This document shows, one piece after another, positions 1 to 11,166 of a stretch of 64,000 bases of DNA. The position numbers and the translations under genes are program-made. The DNA comes from Candidatus Gillettellia adelgis (GTDB lineage Bacteria; Pseudomonadota; Gammaproteobacteria; Enterobacterales; Enterobacteriaceae). The DNA lies in contig CP047043.1 of the NCBI GenBank assembly GCA_020541285.1, positions 558,001 to 622,000 of the forward strand, read 5' to 3'. Position 1 is the stretch's first letter. Every line of letters starts with the position of its first letter. The notes under the pieces were generated by a model. It had not been told where the DNA came from. It ran no database searches and saw nothing but the letters and a program-made list of their open reading frames with translations.

Positions 1-2996
1 CTTTACCTACGTCAGGCCCTGTAATCATGTTGATCTTAATGGCTGATGTTAATAGCTATCACTGCGAACTAGATAAAGAGTTATTTTGTTATGTTTTAGT
101 CCATATAATTGACTTATTGAATGCTAGTCACCCTAGATGCAGCTGCCAAGTGTTTAGATAATCTGATGCGCTTTCTCTATAAGAGCGAGAGGGTGTTAAG
201 AAGAATATGAGATTCTCTGCAACAGGTTGCGGGACAAGATTGCTAACAACAATGTCAGTTTTAATACTTCCTATATGATTAATGCAGAGATATCGAATAA
301 TTTATTTTGTTTAATAGATTAATGCTATTGCTTCGGCACAATGACTTTGCCCTGATAATTCCTGTAAAGTATAGCATACTTTGCCTTTACGTAAATAAGA
401 GCGTAAGGATGCATACCTACATTATAATCAGATCAGTAGTGTTGGAATGAATATGATAAATATCTAATATAAATCGACAGGGATTTTTTATACCTACTAA
501 TCACTTAAGCACTATAGCTTTTATATATGCGTATTATCTTATCTGTCCTCACGTTCTTTGACTATAAAATGTGATGATATTTTACTGCTTTTATTTAGTT
601 CAGGACTTACAAAATTTGTTTTGGTGTTTTTATACCCGATAGTTCTCATAATTATTCGGGATTGTGCTCTGTGATATCATATGCGGCCCCAAACAAGCCG
701 CTAGGCAAATACGATGCAAGCTCTTTTATTATAGATGAGCTTAGGTGTTTTTTTATATCTTCCTGCGTGTTCGAGATAATAGTGTTGGTTTTCTGGTTCT
801 TAAGCTGTATATCGTAATTTACATGATTTAACTAGACATTAAGGGATGCAATGTAATCTCTTATCTGAATCAAGGAGGCATTCTAATAATAATTACTAGA
901 TCTGGGTGATTTGGCTATTTTAGCATTAATCACAAAAACCTCTGGACTCCTTTGAACTTATATATCATAGGTATATTAATTGATGTGATATTAAGAAAAA
1001 CGCTTTTCTAGCTTGTGACTGTCAGTACATATGGATGTTAATAATTAATTTTTAGATACAAACCTATATTGCAGGTTGCATATATTGAGTTTCTTATCAC
1101 ACTACACGTGATTAAAGTAAGTGGTTTAAAATTAATACGTATTAGTGTAGATTTAAAGCACAGCCTAGCACCAATGCTAAAATAAATTATTTTTGAAGTC
1201 ATTGTGTGTTTTGATATTTTTTCACTGATATTACAACGGACGCACATTTGTAAGGTGTTTGAGTGACAATAATGCGGCAATTAGTAGTTATAAAGAATTA
1301 TGCACAGGTCAATAAACGATAGTACGTTAAAAGATAATGTACATACGAGCTATTATAAAAAAAGATATACAAGAAATTAATGTTAAGAAAGAATCTTAAT
1401 TGAAGTGATTAGTTTGCGTAAATTATGAGATATTGAGACAGTCGGTGTTAATCAATTGTTTTGCTTAAGTATTTAGAAAATACAGTTTACTACTCAGTGG
1501 CTGCTCTATAGCTACATTGAGTAGCTGTATGTTGCTCAGTCACAGTATGAGTTATGATACGTGTTAATTTATATGACGTTTATAGTTTATTATCTACACT
1601 GATTCTTTTTTTTAGGCTTATAAGGTACACATCAAGCAGACTATTATTTCAACAGTAATCTGCTTGACGTGTACTACATATCATGTGATTATGCTGTGGA
1701 GCTTGCCGATACTTCAACTATTATAAATGTAATACTTCCATGCTATCTCAAGTATTGTAATAAAAGCATAAAAGAGAAAAATTATGGATTAATAGTCATT
1801 ATGCATAATATACGATACTATCTTTTACGAAAATCATAGTTTATTAAAATATTTTATAAATATTGCAAAGTCTGGTACGGTTATTATTACGTATCTGAGT
1901 GATTGTGGAGTATAAAATCTACTAATATTGTAACATCAATTGAGTGTGTACTTATTTTTTAGTTTAGTGAATTGCTTAGAAAGTTCAATTTAGCTTTGTA
2001 ATTATATAGTCATTATTAATAATGATTGAGTATCTTGGTATATTAATTATTTTCGTGCTGTATTTATCAATTGTCGGCTGGTCTATCAGCTGGAACATCT
2101 GATTAATGATAGATACTAAGACGTGCATTATACTGAAGACAGTGATAAAACTAGGTATTGCAGATTAAATGAAATGTATTAATTGTTAAGAATCATTCAA
2201 TGTGTGTAGCGTTCGGAGCATCATTACCTGTTTTAAAAGATGTCATCTTCTGCTGAAGATTCTGTTTTCTAGTTTATAGTTTTTATGGAATGTTTAGAGT
2301 TAATATGGCGTTTGGCTATGTTTTAATATTGCTTAAAAGCACAGTGTTTTACTAAGTTGCTAATTTCTTAAAGACTAATCTTCATAGATTTTAATAGTTT
2401 ACTTATAAGCGTAAACGGCGCTCTAAAACTAATCTTATTATTCGTGTTTATATAACACACTAAATAATTAATGTCTTTAATTACATACAAACGTGTAAGA
2501 TTAGCACAACATCTGGACTATGATTACCATCTTTAATGTATCAACGTACAGCGCACAAACTTTTTGAATGATTAAGATAGTGACGACGTATCTCCTATTT
2601 TATAATCTTTCTTTTTTCAGTGTTCAGTAGAATGTTAGAGAAGGGTGGGAAAGTAATGAATAAGCTAGTAAAACAAGGAACTGTTACGAAATTTTTATAG
2701 ATATCTTAACAAGAAATACACTACTGTTATACGAAATATTTTCTAAGAAAAAGGGAAATGATCTCTTACGATCAATCATGACATCTAGATGTTAATGTAT
2801 ATAACGTCGTATGAATCAAGTATCAATCATGATTATATTGCACAAATCGAGCATACATGTATCGTGATATAATTTAAGTAAATCAGAAGCATAAATAGCG
2901 CAATATGTCATTTTATTTTATCTAAATCATCATAAATCTGCAACTGGTAGTAAAATCTTTTATAATGCTTGCTGCATCCGAAAAATAAGAAAACTA
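1..2996. other. Long non-coding spacer upstream of rnt
   Basis: About 3 kb of AT-rich sequence with stops in all frames and no frame that resembles a protein I know. In E. coli gloA precedes rnt, but I could not recognise any part of it here. The one structured element seen is the inverted repeat listed separately at 1625-1674. A short GC-richer patch near 680-705 is not identifiable. I see no tRNA or ribosomal RNA. Confidence 0.6.
1625..1674. repeat. 16-bp inverted repeat with 18-nt loop
   Basis: The left arm at 1625-1640 (GTACACATCAAGCAGA) and the right arm at 1659-1674 (TCTGCTTGACGTGTAC) are complementary with one mismatch. The loop is 1641-1658. Neither side carries the T-run expected of a Rho-independent terminator in the right place; a run of T lies before it on the plus strand. 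The role is unknown. It could be a relic of a terminator or operator. Confidence 0.55.
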
Positions 2997-3647
2997 ATGA
3001 CTGGAAAAAGTGACCTGAATACCCTAAGTGGCCGTTTTCGTGGGTTCTATCCTGTAGTTATAGACATAGAAACCGCCGGATTTAATGCTAAAACTGATGC
3101 ATTATTAGAGGTGGCTGTTGTTACTTTAAAAATGGATAACAAGGGTTGGTTGCAACAAGATAAGACGCTGCACTTCCATGTTGAGTCTTTTGAGGGGGCA
3201 AACCTGCAACCAGAAGCACTGGCATTTAATGGTATTGATCCGCATAACCCCCTACGTGGTGCTGTTAGTGAGTATAATGCATTGCATACTATTTTTAAAA
3301 CAGTGCGTGCTGGTATCAAGTATTGCGGTTGTAACCAAGCAATTATTGTGGCACATAATGCAAGCTTTGATCATAGTTTTTTGATGGCTGCCGCCGCACG
3401 TGTTAACCTAAAATGCAATCCTTTTCACCCTTTTTGTACGTTTGATACAGCATCGCTAAGTGGATTGGTATTAGGTCAGACGGTGCTAGCGAAAGCTTGT
3501 GCTACTGCTAGTATTCCGTTTGATGCTAACCAGGCGCACTCAGCATTGTATGACACTAAGCAGACTGCGCTTTTATTTTGCGAACTCGTGAATCGTTGGA
3601 AACGTTTAGGCGGCTGGCCACTCATCGTCGATGACCTGCCTAGATAA
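2997..3647 (+). CDS. rnt: Ribonuclease T (DEDDh 3'-5' exoribonuclease)
   Basis: RNase T trims the 3' ends of tRNA, 5S and 23S rRNA precursors and removes the terminal A of the tRNA CCA end. The 216-residue product shows the DEDDh exonuclease residues at the E. coli positions: D23 and E25 (IDIE), D125 (HNASFDH), H181 and D186 (HSALYD). It is full length. The ATG at 2997 gives the E. coli-like N-terminus; the ribosome binding site is weak (AAGAAAA). In E. coli the order is rnt, lhr, grxD, mepH. Here lhr (a very long helicase gene) is gone and grxD follows convergently after only 78 bp, so the deletion was clean. Confidence 0.97.
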   Translation: MTGKSDLNTLSGRFRGFYPVVIDIETAGFNAKTDALLEVAVVTLKMDNKGWLQQDKTLHFHVESFEGANLQPEALAFNGIDPHNPLRGAVSEYNALHTIFKTVRAGIKYCGCNQAIIVAHNASFDHSFLMAAAARVNLKCNPFHPFCTFDTASLSGLVLGQTVLAKACATASIPFDANQAHSALYDTKQTALLFCELVNRWKRLGGWPLIVDDLPR

Positions 3648-3725
3648 GCAATCATACTCTATTTTTTGGTATAGACATCGATTGACTTTTTAATGGTTAA
3701 AATCCGCGAAATTAACAATATGAGT

Positions 3726-4058
3726 TTATATTTTTATATTATATTTTTTTGTTGTTTCTTTAATAAGTTTTTGTAATTCATTATTTTGATACATCTCTGT
3801 AATGATATCACAACCACCAACGAACTCACCATCAATCCAAAGCTGTGGAAATGTCGGCCAATTAGCATACTTAGGTAGTTCAGCACGAATGGTCGGGTGC
3901 TTTAAGATATCTACGTAAGTAAAGCGTTCACCGCAGGCAAAGAGTGTTTGTGCTGCTTGTGCAGAAAAACCACAGCTTGGTAGATTTGGCGAGCCTTTCA
4001 TGTATAGCAAAAGTGGATTTTCAGCGATTTGTTGCTGAATTATTTCAAACGTTGTCAT
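3726..4058 (-). CDS. grxD: Monothiol glutaredoxin Grx4
   Basis: This CGFS-type glutaredoxin carries [2Fe-2S] clusters with glutathione and BolA-family partners, and supports Fe-S cluster transfer. The motif SCGFS has its active cysteine at residue 29, preceded by the glutathione-site lysine in YMKGSP and followed by WPTFPQLW and GGCDI, all family hallmarks. I start it at 4058 (110 aa) and not at the ATG at 4064: the AGGA at 4065-4068 lies 6 nt before the 4058 ATG but directly abuts the 4064 one. The E. coli protein is 115 aa, and the C-terminal tail is slightly short here. The gene converges on rnt and diverges from mepH, as in E. coli. Confidence 0.96.
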   Translation of the reverse strand: MTTFEIIQQQIAENPLLLYMKGSPNLPSCGFSAQAAQTLFACGERFTYVDILKHPTIRAELPKYANWPTFPQLWIDGEFVGGCDIITEMYQNNELQKLIKETTKKYNIKI

Positions 4059-5795
4059 GATCATTCCTGAATTAACACTTAATAGAAATTAAATACATCA
4101 TATTATAGTAGTTCATTAATTCCGGTTATCCTACTGTGATGTATAGCGTAGCTATTTAATGCTTTGGATGTTAAGTCTTTATTATATTCATGAGGTTGAA
4201 TAGCAAGACCATATTTTATAATATAGCGCATTATAATTCGTTCTATCTGGAACAAACGTTCATAACTTTTGGTTAAAATTTGTTTTGTTTTTATATTCCC
4301 AGAGGACTAGTTTGTATTTACTGAGATTTTAGTAGTAATCTTATCAATGTGCGTGTTATATTATACAATAACATTCTCGAATCTGTTAGAAGATTAATTA
4401 TCATGTGCTTCAAACACTATCAATCATCTAGTGGAATGCATAGGGAATACGATTATCATATACCCTCATGTTTTCTGCAATGAAGCATAGTGTTCTCTGT
4501 CCGTAATAAAAGATCATATAGAAATATTGATCTTGCGTTGCTTAGCCTATCTGTAGCGCTGTTATAGATAGTATGCAGTCTAGTGCAGTTGTTATGGTAC
4601 AGCGTATTTGTTAGAGTATATAAGTTGAAAAACTCATAGATTCGCGCAGTACGTACTTATTTAGACATTAGTGATGTTCCTTTTGATTAATTCGCTGAGT
4701 ATTAACTATCAGTAAAATTTTGTATAGTCATATATTAATCATCTCTCTATTTTATATAGAAATAGGCACTTAACACCTAGAATACTAGAGTGTACTCTAG
4801 TATTCTAGGTGTCTGTCAGGAGTATGTATTAAATAACCTTTTTAGTATCTGTCTCATTAGATAAATTAGCTTATGGTGAGTAAATACTGTGATAAGTATT
4901 AAAATTTTTTATGATAATATAATTAGGTATTGTATGATAAATACATCAGCTACTGATACAGTATAATGTGAGTCTGATATTACCGTCAACATCAGTGTTC
5001 AGGGGTTAAGATTCACACAAGTCTTCTATCCATTGATTGATAGCCCTGTATAAAAATTTAAGGATACAAAGCACGAAGCTAGGTGACGTTTCTATATCAT
5101 TGGGAATACAGTGTTTTTACTGAGTAACGAGTAGAATAATAATGAATTTATTGAATGTTATCTGCTTTAAATGAGTATTATTTTGCTCAAGACTTAGTTT
5201 TGACTATTGCAATTATAAAATTGTCAAAAAATGTCTTGACTATAAAGTGATATATTAGTTGTATTATACGTTATGAGCAGTGGTAATAATGTGCTTCAAA
5301 TTGAAAATACTATTAAAAGACTGCTGGTGTTATTCTATATACTGAAAATAAGAATGAATACTTAATGATCTATATTAATATCCATTAGAAGATCACTAGA
5401 GTAAACGACTAAAATTACAGTGCATATATTTTACCATAAAAAAGTCTAGTAGATGTGTAGTAAAGATAACATACAATTAAAAAGTTAGTATTAATATGTC
5501 ACTGCATATAGGCTATTTAAGAATCACAACAAATATAAGACATTTAGTTACATACACTCATTATTGCTATTCATTGTGTCTTATCTGTAAATATTTTTTA
5601 GAGTGAATATGGGTGTATAAAAATTATAATCTGATTATGGGATCTATTATTCAATGTTTTAGTGCGTGTCTAATAAATGTAAAAGTTTTCTTATGTTTAA
5701 AGTACATCCTACCTGTATTTATTAAAGATGAGTGCGGTATGATGATAATATTTGGTGATTTTACATCATAAGAGTAAGGATTACTAAAATTTTAT
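4059..5795. other. Non-coding spacer between grxD and mepH
   Basis: About 1.7 kb separates two genes that are close divergent neighbours in E. coli. It should hold both promoters. No ghost of a known gene was recognised. The main structured element is a perfect 18-bp hairpin at 4773-4812 (listed). Base composition is strongly AT-rich throughout. Confidence 0.55.
4773..4812. repeat. Perfect 18-bp inverted repeat, 4-nt loop
   Basis: The left arm ACACCTAGAATACTAGAG (4773-4790) and right arm CTCTAGTATTCTAGGTGT (4795-4812) are exact complements with a TGTA loop. There is no T-tract on either side, so it is not a textbook terminator. It lies deep in the grxD-mepH spacer, about 715 bp from grxD and 985 bp from mepH. 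Surviving perfection in otherwise drifting DNA suggests recent origin or selection. Confidence 0.75.
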
Positions 5796-6591
5796 ATGTT
5801 AGCTAAGGTTAAGGTTGGTAGTATTACCATGAAATTATTTTCTATATTTTTGGTACTATTATTTATACAACTTTTCTGTAATAGAGGACATCTAATACCG
5901 TCGGTGTATGGTACGATATATCATAGAAACAGCCATACTAATTACGAAATGCAATCAGATAATTACAAAAAAAAAGACTAAACAAAATAAACAAAACACG
6001 ATACTTCTTATTAAGTTACCACAAGCACACAAAATCCAAAAAAGCATTAAAACTGTAAAAGTTGCGTCAGGTGCACAGAGAAAACACAAATGCTATGCTA
6101 ACTCACTGCAGTCCAGCTTATCTAAAACGAAACATCTTTATAGTCTAAAACAATTACATCGTGGTTTGGAAAATAAAAAACGCTATCAGTATGCTAAAAG
6201 CATCATCATGACTAAGCTGATGCGTCAAATGGGTAAGCCTTATCGATGGGGAGGCAGTTCTCCTAATATCGGGTTTGATTGTAGTGGTCTAATTTACTAT
6301 GCTTATAAAGATGTAATAAACATCAAGATGCCAAGAACTACTAAGGAGATATACTATTCTCACGATGCTTTTCCGATTAAGAAAAGCAAGTTAGAGTGTG
6401 GTGATTTAGTATTTTTTCGCATTCACAAGAATAGCGTTACTGATCATGTTGGTGTTTATATTGGTCATGGCAAGTTTATACAGTCTCCGCGCTCAGGTAA
6501 AGCGATACACATTAGTCAACTCGAACAAAAATATTGGAAACGTCACTACATTGGCGCACGCCGGATCGTCACTCCACAAACTGTTCGGTAA
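5796..6591 (+). CDS. mepH: MepH-like NlpC/P60 endopeptidase, frame split at A9
   Basis: MepH (YdhO) is a periplasmic D,D-endopeptidase that cuts peptidoglycan cross-links during growth. The catalytic NlpC/P60 domain lies in the second frame (from about 6205): LMRQMGKPYRWGGSSP, then FDCSGL with the catalytic Cys, then DHVGVYIG with the catalytic His, ending GARRIVTPQTVR, nearly the E. coli MepH C-terminus. The signal peptide (about MKLFSIFLVLLFIQLF) sits upstream in a different frame, opened at 5796 or 5829 and stopped at 5979-5981. The frames meet at nine A (5967-5975). Removing one A fuses them into 264 residues, against 271 in E. coli, with the usual Lys-rich linker. The alternative start at 5908 would lack any signal peptide. 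The gene may be rescued by polymerase slippage, or be a young pseudogene. Its place after grxD matches E. coli. Confidence 0.85.
5967..5975 (+). other. Poly(A) tract of nine joining the two mepH frames
   Basis: Nine consecutive A on the coding strand. As written, the signal-peptide frame reads NYKKKD then stop. With eight A it reads KKKTKQNKQ and continues into the hydrolase domain. Slippage of RNA polymerase at A-runs of this length is documented in AT-rich insect endosymbionts. Confidence 0.85.
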
Positions 6592-6930
6592 TATCATATA
6601 TTGTATTAGAATTTTGGACTATGCGGTATAATAGTTCTGAAAATATCACTGTGCCTTAAAATTAATAGTTATACGCATTTAATGTTATCTGTTCAATATT
6701 TAACGTAAATAAGGTCTAACAACACTGTAGTAAAAGATTATCGTATGACTAGAATGTTATAGTTATCTAAGGCAATTATGATATATTATTGCACTTACTT
6801 TATTTTTATGTGCGTCATCTAATAGAGTGTGCTGTTGTTGAGCGCGTAAGCTCAATGCACCATATTTTATATTATGTGATCATATGATAAAACTAGAAGT
6901 ATTCATATTTATATATATTGCAACTTCATA

Positions 6931-7307
6931 GTGGCCAGGAGTATGTTGAAAGCTAAAATTTTAGTATCCCTATCTGTTAATAAAACTACTAACACATTGA
7001 TGTAACGGTAGAGATCGGTGCGATTTATATTGCAATTTATCTTGGTTTTTATAGTACTACTCCAAGTAAGTTATTAGACAAGTTTGATCTGCATTGCATT
7101 TGGATATCTGTGACTTATGTTACACAGACAGTGCTAAAGGTTACTTTAGGTCATAATCGAATGTACTACAACGTAAAATCTATCGCTATGTTACAAAAAA
7201 TGCATAAATTAAAAATTAATCATATGATCACAAGCATCGGTCGTAATGCACAGGTTATCTGCAGCAGTAATGAGTGCGACACGATTGATGTAAGAGTGCG
7301 TTGTTAA
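6931..7307 (+). pseudogene. pdxJ: Decayed pdxJ (pyridoxine 5'-phosphate synthase)
   Basis: PdxJ makes pyridoxine 5'-phosphate in the DXP-dependent B6 pathway. From about 6945 one frame reads KAKILVSLSVN, matching the PdxJ stretch before its EVGAPFIEIH motif. A frameshift near 6985 follows. The frame then reads DVTVEIGAIYIAIYLGFY, LKVTLGH and YYNVKSIAMLQKMHKLKI, matching EVGAPFIEIHTGCY, LKVNAGHG and YHNVKAIAAIPEMHELNI of PdxJ. Weaker traces reach back to about 6720 (TVVKDYRMTR against TVHLREDRRHITDR). The remnant still ends in TAATG overlapping the acpS start, as in the enterobacterial pdxJ-acpS operon. Catalytic glycines and acidic residues are gone, so it is non-functional. Confidence 0.88.
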
Positions 7308-7687
7308 TGGGGGTGCTTGGTTTAGGTACTGATATTGTGGAGATGATGCGTATTGCATCGGTAGTGAAACGCAGCGGTAACCGTCTTGCCCAGCGCGTAT
7401 TAAGTTGTATTGAATGGGAGTTGTACCAGAAACATCAGCAGCCAGTACGCTTTCTTGCGAAGCGCTTTGCAGTAAAAGAAGCAACTGCTAAAGCGTTTGG
7501 TACGGGTATTCGAAACGGCTTAGCATATAAGCAGTTTGAGGTATTTAATGATTTCTGGGGAAAACCACACATCCGTTTGTATGATCGTGCTGCTGAGTTA
7601 GCACAAGATATTGGGGTAACTGCAATTCACATTTCACTAACTGACGAACGCTGCTATGCTTGTGCAACAGTAATCATCGAAAGTTAA
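7307..7687 (+). CDS. acpS: Holo-[acyl-carrier-protein] synthase
   Basis: AcpS transfers 4'-phosphopantetheine from CoA to the serine of acyl carrier protein, switching on fatty-acid synthesis. Starting at the ATG at 7307 gives 126 residues, the E. coli length. The Mg-binding residues D9 (GLGTDIVE) and E58 ([15 protein letters not shown]) are in place, and the C-terminus [11 protein letters not shown] is conserved. A TTG at 7301 in the same frame is an unlikely start. The start codon overlaps the stop of the dead pdxJ (TAATG), so translation may still be coupled to, or transcription still read through, that remnant. It is the only survivor here of the rnc-era-recO-pdxJ-acpS cluster. Confidence 0.96.
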   Translation: MGVLGLGTDIVEMMRIASVVKRSGNRLAQRVLSCIEWELYQKHQQPVRFLAKRFAVKEATAKAFGTGIRNGLAYKQFEVFNDFWGKPHIRLYDRAAELAQDIGVTAIHISLTDERCYACATVIIES

Positions 7688-10600
7688 CGAGAAGCATGAT
7701 TATTAATTTTATAAATTATCTGTATGGCAAGTAACTGATACCTAGCTTGTAATTATTTACTGCGTCCAGGATGTTACAGATAAAACAAATGGTATGGTTC
7801 ACCGGATAACGTTTTAGCAGGTTATTTCATCATAGGTTAATACGTACGCGGTATAGTTTTAGTTTTAAGATATATAATTTATCTCATTGCTTATAGAAAG
7901 CGTCTGGTTTAGAACGTTTGTATGTATATGTTACGATGAGTAGAGTATTGCTTGAATAATGAAGAAGTTTACTGCTAGTCTGATATATCTGATCAAATCT
8001 ACTCACTTTTTTACTTTATAGTTTACGATAATGTCATGTCTTTTGGTTTATAGAACATAAAATGAATATATACAATGGTGCAATATGAAGCTGTAATATA
8101 GATTAAAATGATTGCTTGAACATTTCCTGTGCAAATATTTTGTAAAATAAGCAATTATAGAAGATACTTGTATGGTAGATAACTTGAAAGGTTATAATTA
8201 TATCACAGTAGCTTCGATATCACCATGTTATTAAACACGACAGATTATACTTAAGCATTAGAAAATTTAAACATTTTAAGAATAGAGAGAATTTTAACAT
8301 AAAATTGTAGTAAAACTAAGGATTTGCAATTCATTGATAGCATTCTATAGGGAAGATAACAAGACGTACATTGAGTTAATTATTAAAGCTGGAGATTTAA
8401 CTTGCGCGTGTTTGACTGATCACAATAGTCTAGGTAACATTAATGGCTATGTGTTTGTACTTGTGTGTTAAAGACTCACTGCGTTTACTGTAAGTCGGTT
8501 ATATAATAGTTAAACATTCTATGATAACTCTGATAGCTAAATGGATACTAGCTTACTCTATCTTAGTTTTGTCTTGGGATTCTCGGGACAGGATTATGCT
8601 GATTGTTCACCGTTTATCACGAAAATTATTCATGTTATTCTGAAAACCGTTAAATACTTTTTAGAATTATTGTATCTATTAAGACTAATCACCTTAGTGA
8701 ATTTCTGATAGAATCAGTATTCTAATCTTTCTTAGTGTTCAACGTATTAATTCATAAGCAGGTTAGTAATGCTAGATTACCTGCCAGTATTGGTGTTTCA
8801 TATAGAGTTTTTCTCGTTGCTTTAAAGTGGTGTATTGGAATACTTTCTAAAGCATTCTATGTCATCTCAATGCGCATTACAGTAAGTAATACGTTGTTTC
8901 TCCGGTGGATATTCTATATCCTATACTATCCAGTAGAATGAGTGCATCATTTATCCGCTCTCAGTCAGTGACGCTATTTAACTTAATCTAATATAAAGGT
9001 ATCGATAAACATTGGTAGACAAAGATGTGGATTGTAATATATTGCTTACTTGCGTCTTTCCTATATGTAGCTTTACATTTGTTACCTAGTAATTCATAGC
9101 ATGCTATTTTTATCTAAGAAATAATACTACTTATTATAATAGTGTTTATGAGTTATTATGGGCACGATATTTTAATATTAACAGCACTGATTTTTTATGT
9201 AATAGCGTTTACAGGCTACCTTTCTATCACTACTCATTCGTTATCCTATTACTCATATCATAAAATAATGATTGTAATAGATATTAAATATATACCAAAA
9301 CATGTAAGTAGTATCGATATTTTAGATGTATTAATAATAAAACGATTAAATAAATAGAATATCGGGATCATAGCCTTTTGATCTAGGGTTGTAGCCTTTA
9401 TATTTAGATTGTTATACTAACTTGTCATAGAGATGCATTAACTCTGTGAGGTGTTAAAGCAAGCCTATTGGTATGCTTGTTCCGATCAAGATAAAAGTTT
9501 CTTACATATAGGTTGATCGCCTAACAGTTTTTTGTTTATGGTTTTATTTGCTATTCGTTTATAATATAATAATAACACTGCACTCATTAATGATCTGCGT
9601 TGGATAAACTTGAAATAGCTTTTCTGGTTTTAGAGGTTATTAGTTTATATGATAGTGTTCAAATAACTTCAAGTTATGTATCGAAGAAATATTGTTTGAA
9701 TTCTTCTTAGAAAACTTTAGTTCAATAAGGTATATAAGACATAGTGACGTTATCACTCTTGCTTGGTTATGAGAGAGTATTACACAGAAATAATCTATTT
9801 TGTTTAAAATAACAAAATACTTTTTTAATATTAGTTAAATACCTTTGCTCGTAATGAGCAATCAGAGATAGTTTTATGTATTATACTTAGGATTCTCGCA
9901 TTAATTATATCATAAATATTTAGTGTATCGACCATATCCATAAGATCTCAGTTTTTACTGATATTTACTATTTGAGAGTGCCTAGCTGACAGTTCATCAT
10001 ATATTAGTAGTGTCCTGTGTATTAAAAAGAGACTGTTTATAAATAGAGTGGTTTTGTTGTTATAGGATTATATTGTGATTGTATAGGTTTTTATAAATAT
10101 CTATTGTGCTGCTTTTGATCTATGTAGTATGTTCTATTATATGCTGATGATAAAATTTTTTTAAATGCAGTCGCCGAGCGATACTCACTCAATGTAGTTA
10201 ATGTCACCTGAGTCTATTAGATTAATGACAGTTTTGTGGCTAGTAGAATAAGGTATTATAGAATATATAAGCTCTATAATTTTATTCAGATTACTATTGA
10301 CTGTGTGTATACAAATATTGTTGTTTATATTATAAATTTTTAATATTCTGACATTTGACCTCCAAATAATAGTAGAACTCAAAGAGCTATATCGGCCTTC
10401 TATTCTTAAAGAGGCAACAGAGTTGATTATAATATGCTTATCACCTTGCTTATGGTCAAACCTACAATTAAGATGTGCAAGTTATGTCTTATGTCAAGTG
10501 GTCAGTGCATCTTGCATGATTATGCATATAGCGAATTTACAAAAATAAAAATTTTAATAAAAATGAATACATAAGGTTTAGATTAAGAATAAAATCTTAA

Positions 10601-11166
10601 TTCAGATAACTATTTTAGTGTGTGTCTATAGTATCGTGTTACGGTTATCGTGGATAATATCCAGAATATTAGAAAAATATTCTATGCTATTTGTCTTATC
10701 TAAAGACAAAACAAGTAAGTAAATAACCAGTTAGGTCGTAATTCGTATGATTGTAAAAGTTGATAAGTATAGTTAAAAGCGTACCGCGCAGAGTGCGTAG
10801 CTATTGTTGACCTATGTAACCAATTAAGTACACATACTTAGTATGCTCTTAGCTAGTTATTAAGGTGTAGAGTAATCGATGTTAGCATGTATAAAGGTAA
10901 TAGACCTTTAGATAATAGATCAAGATACATGTGAAGTATGATACTAACATTATTAAGGGTTATTTCAATTATTAATAAAAAATCAGTCGATTGATTAAGA
11001 CGATCTTTTATATTTTAAGATAACGTGTACTATTTTACGGAAGTCAGAATTATACATAATTATTGCACCGCTGCAGTGATAACGTGAAGCCAAGCTAACT
11101 AGTAGCAAGTAATACACGTCAATCTATTATAAATATTACCATCTCACAACTCATTTACTGGATGAT
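7688..11166. other. Large non-coding spacer between acpS and rnb
   Basis: About 3.5 kb with no credible gene. Short frames at 8735-8941 and 9142-9357 are AT-rich with no recognisable motif. In E. coli fabI and yciW lie upstream of rnb; I could not recognise either. No tRNA or mobile element was seen. This is the longest empty block in the window. Confidence 0.6.

Noticed and set aside
6592-6930. sodB downstream of mepH
   Set aside because: E. coli has sodB here, but the sequence instead leads into the pdxJ remnant and no SodB motif was seen.
8735-8941. 68-codon plus-strand frame, slightly hydrophobic
   Set aside because: It looks a little gene-like, but I could match it to no family and found no start signal. 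It may be an unrecognised ghost.
9142-9357. 71-codon plus-strand frame in the acpS-rnb spacer
   Set aside because: It is rich in Ile, Tyr and Ser as random AT-rich DNA would be, without a ribosome binding site or known motif.
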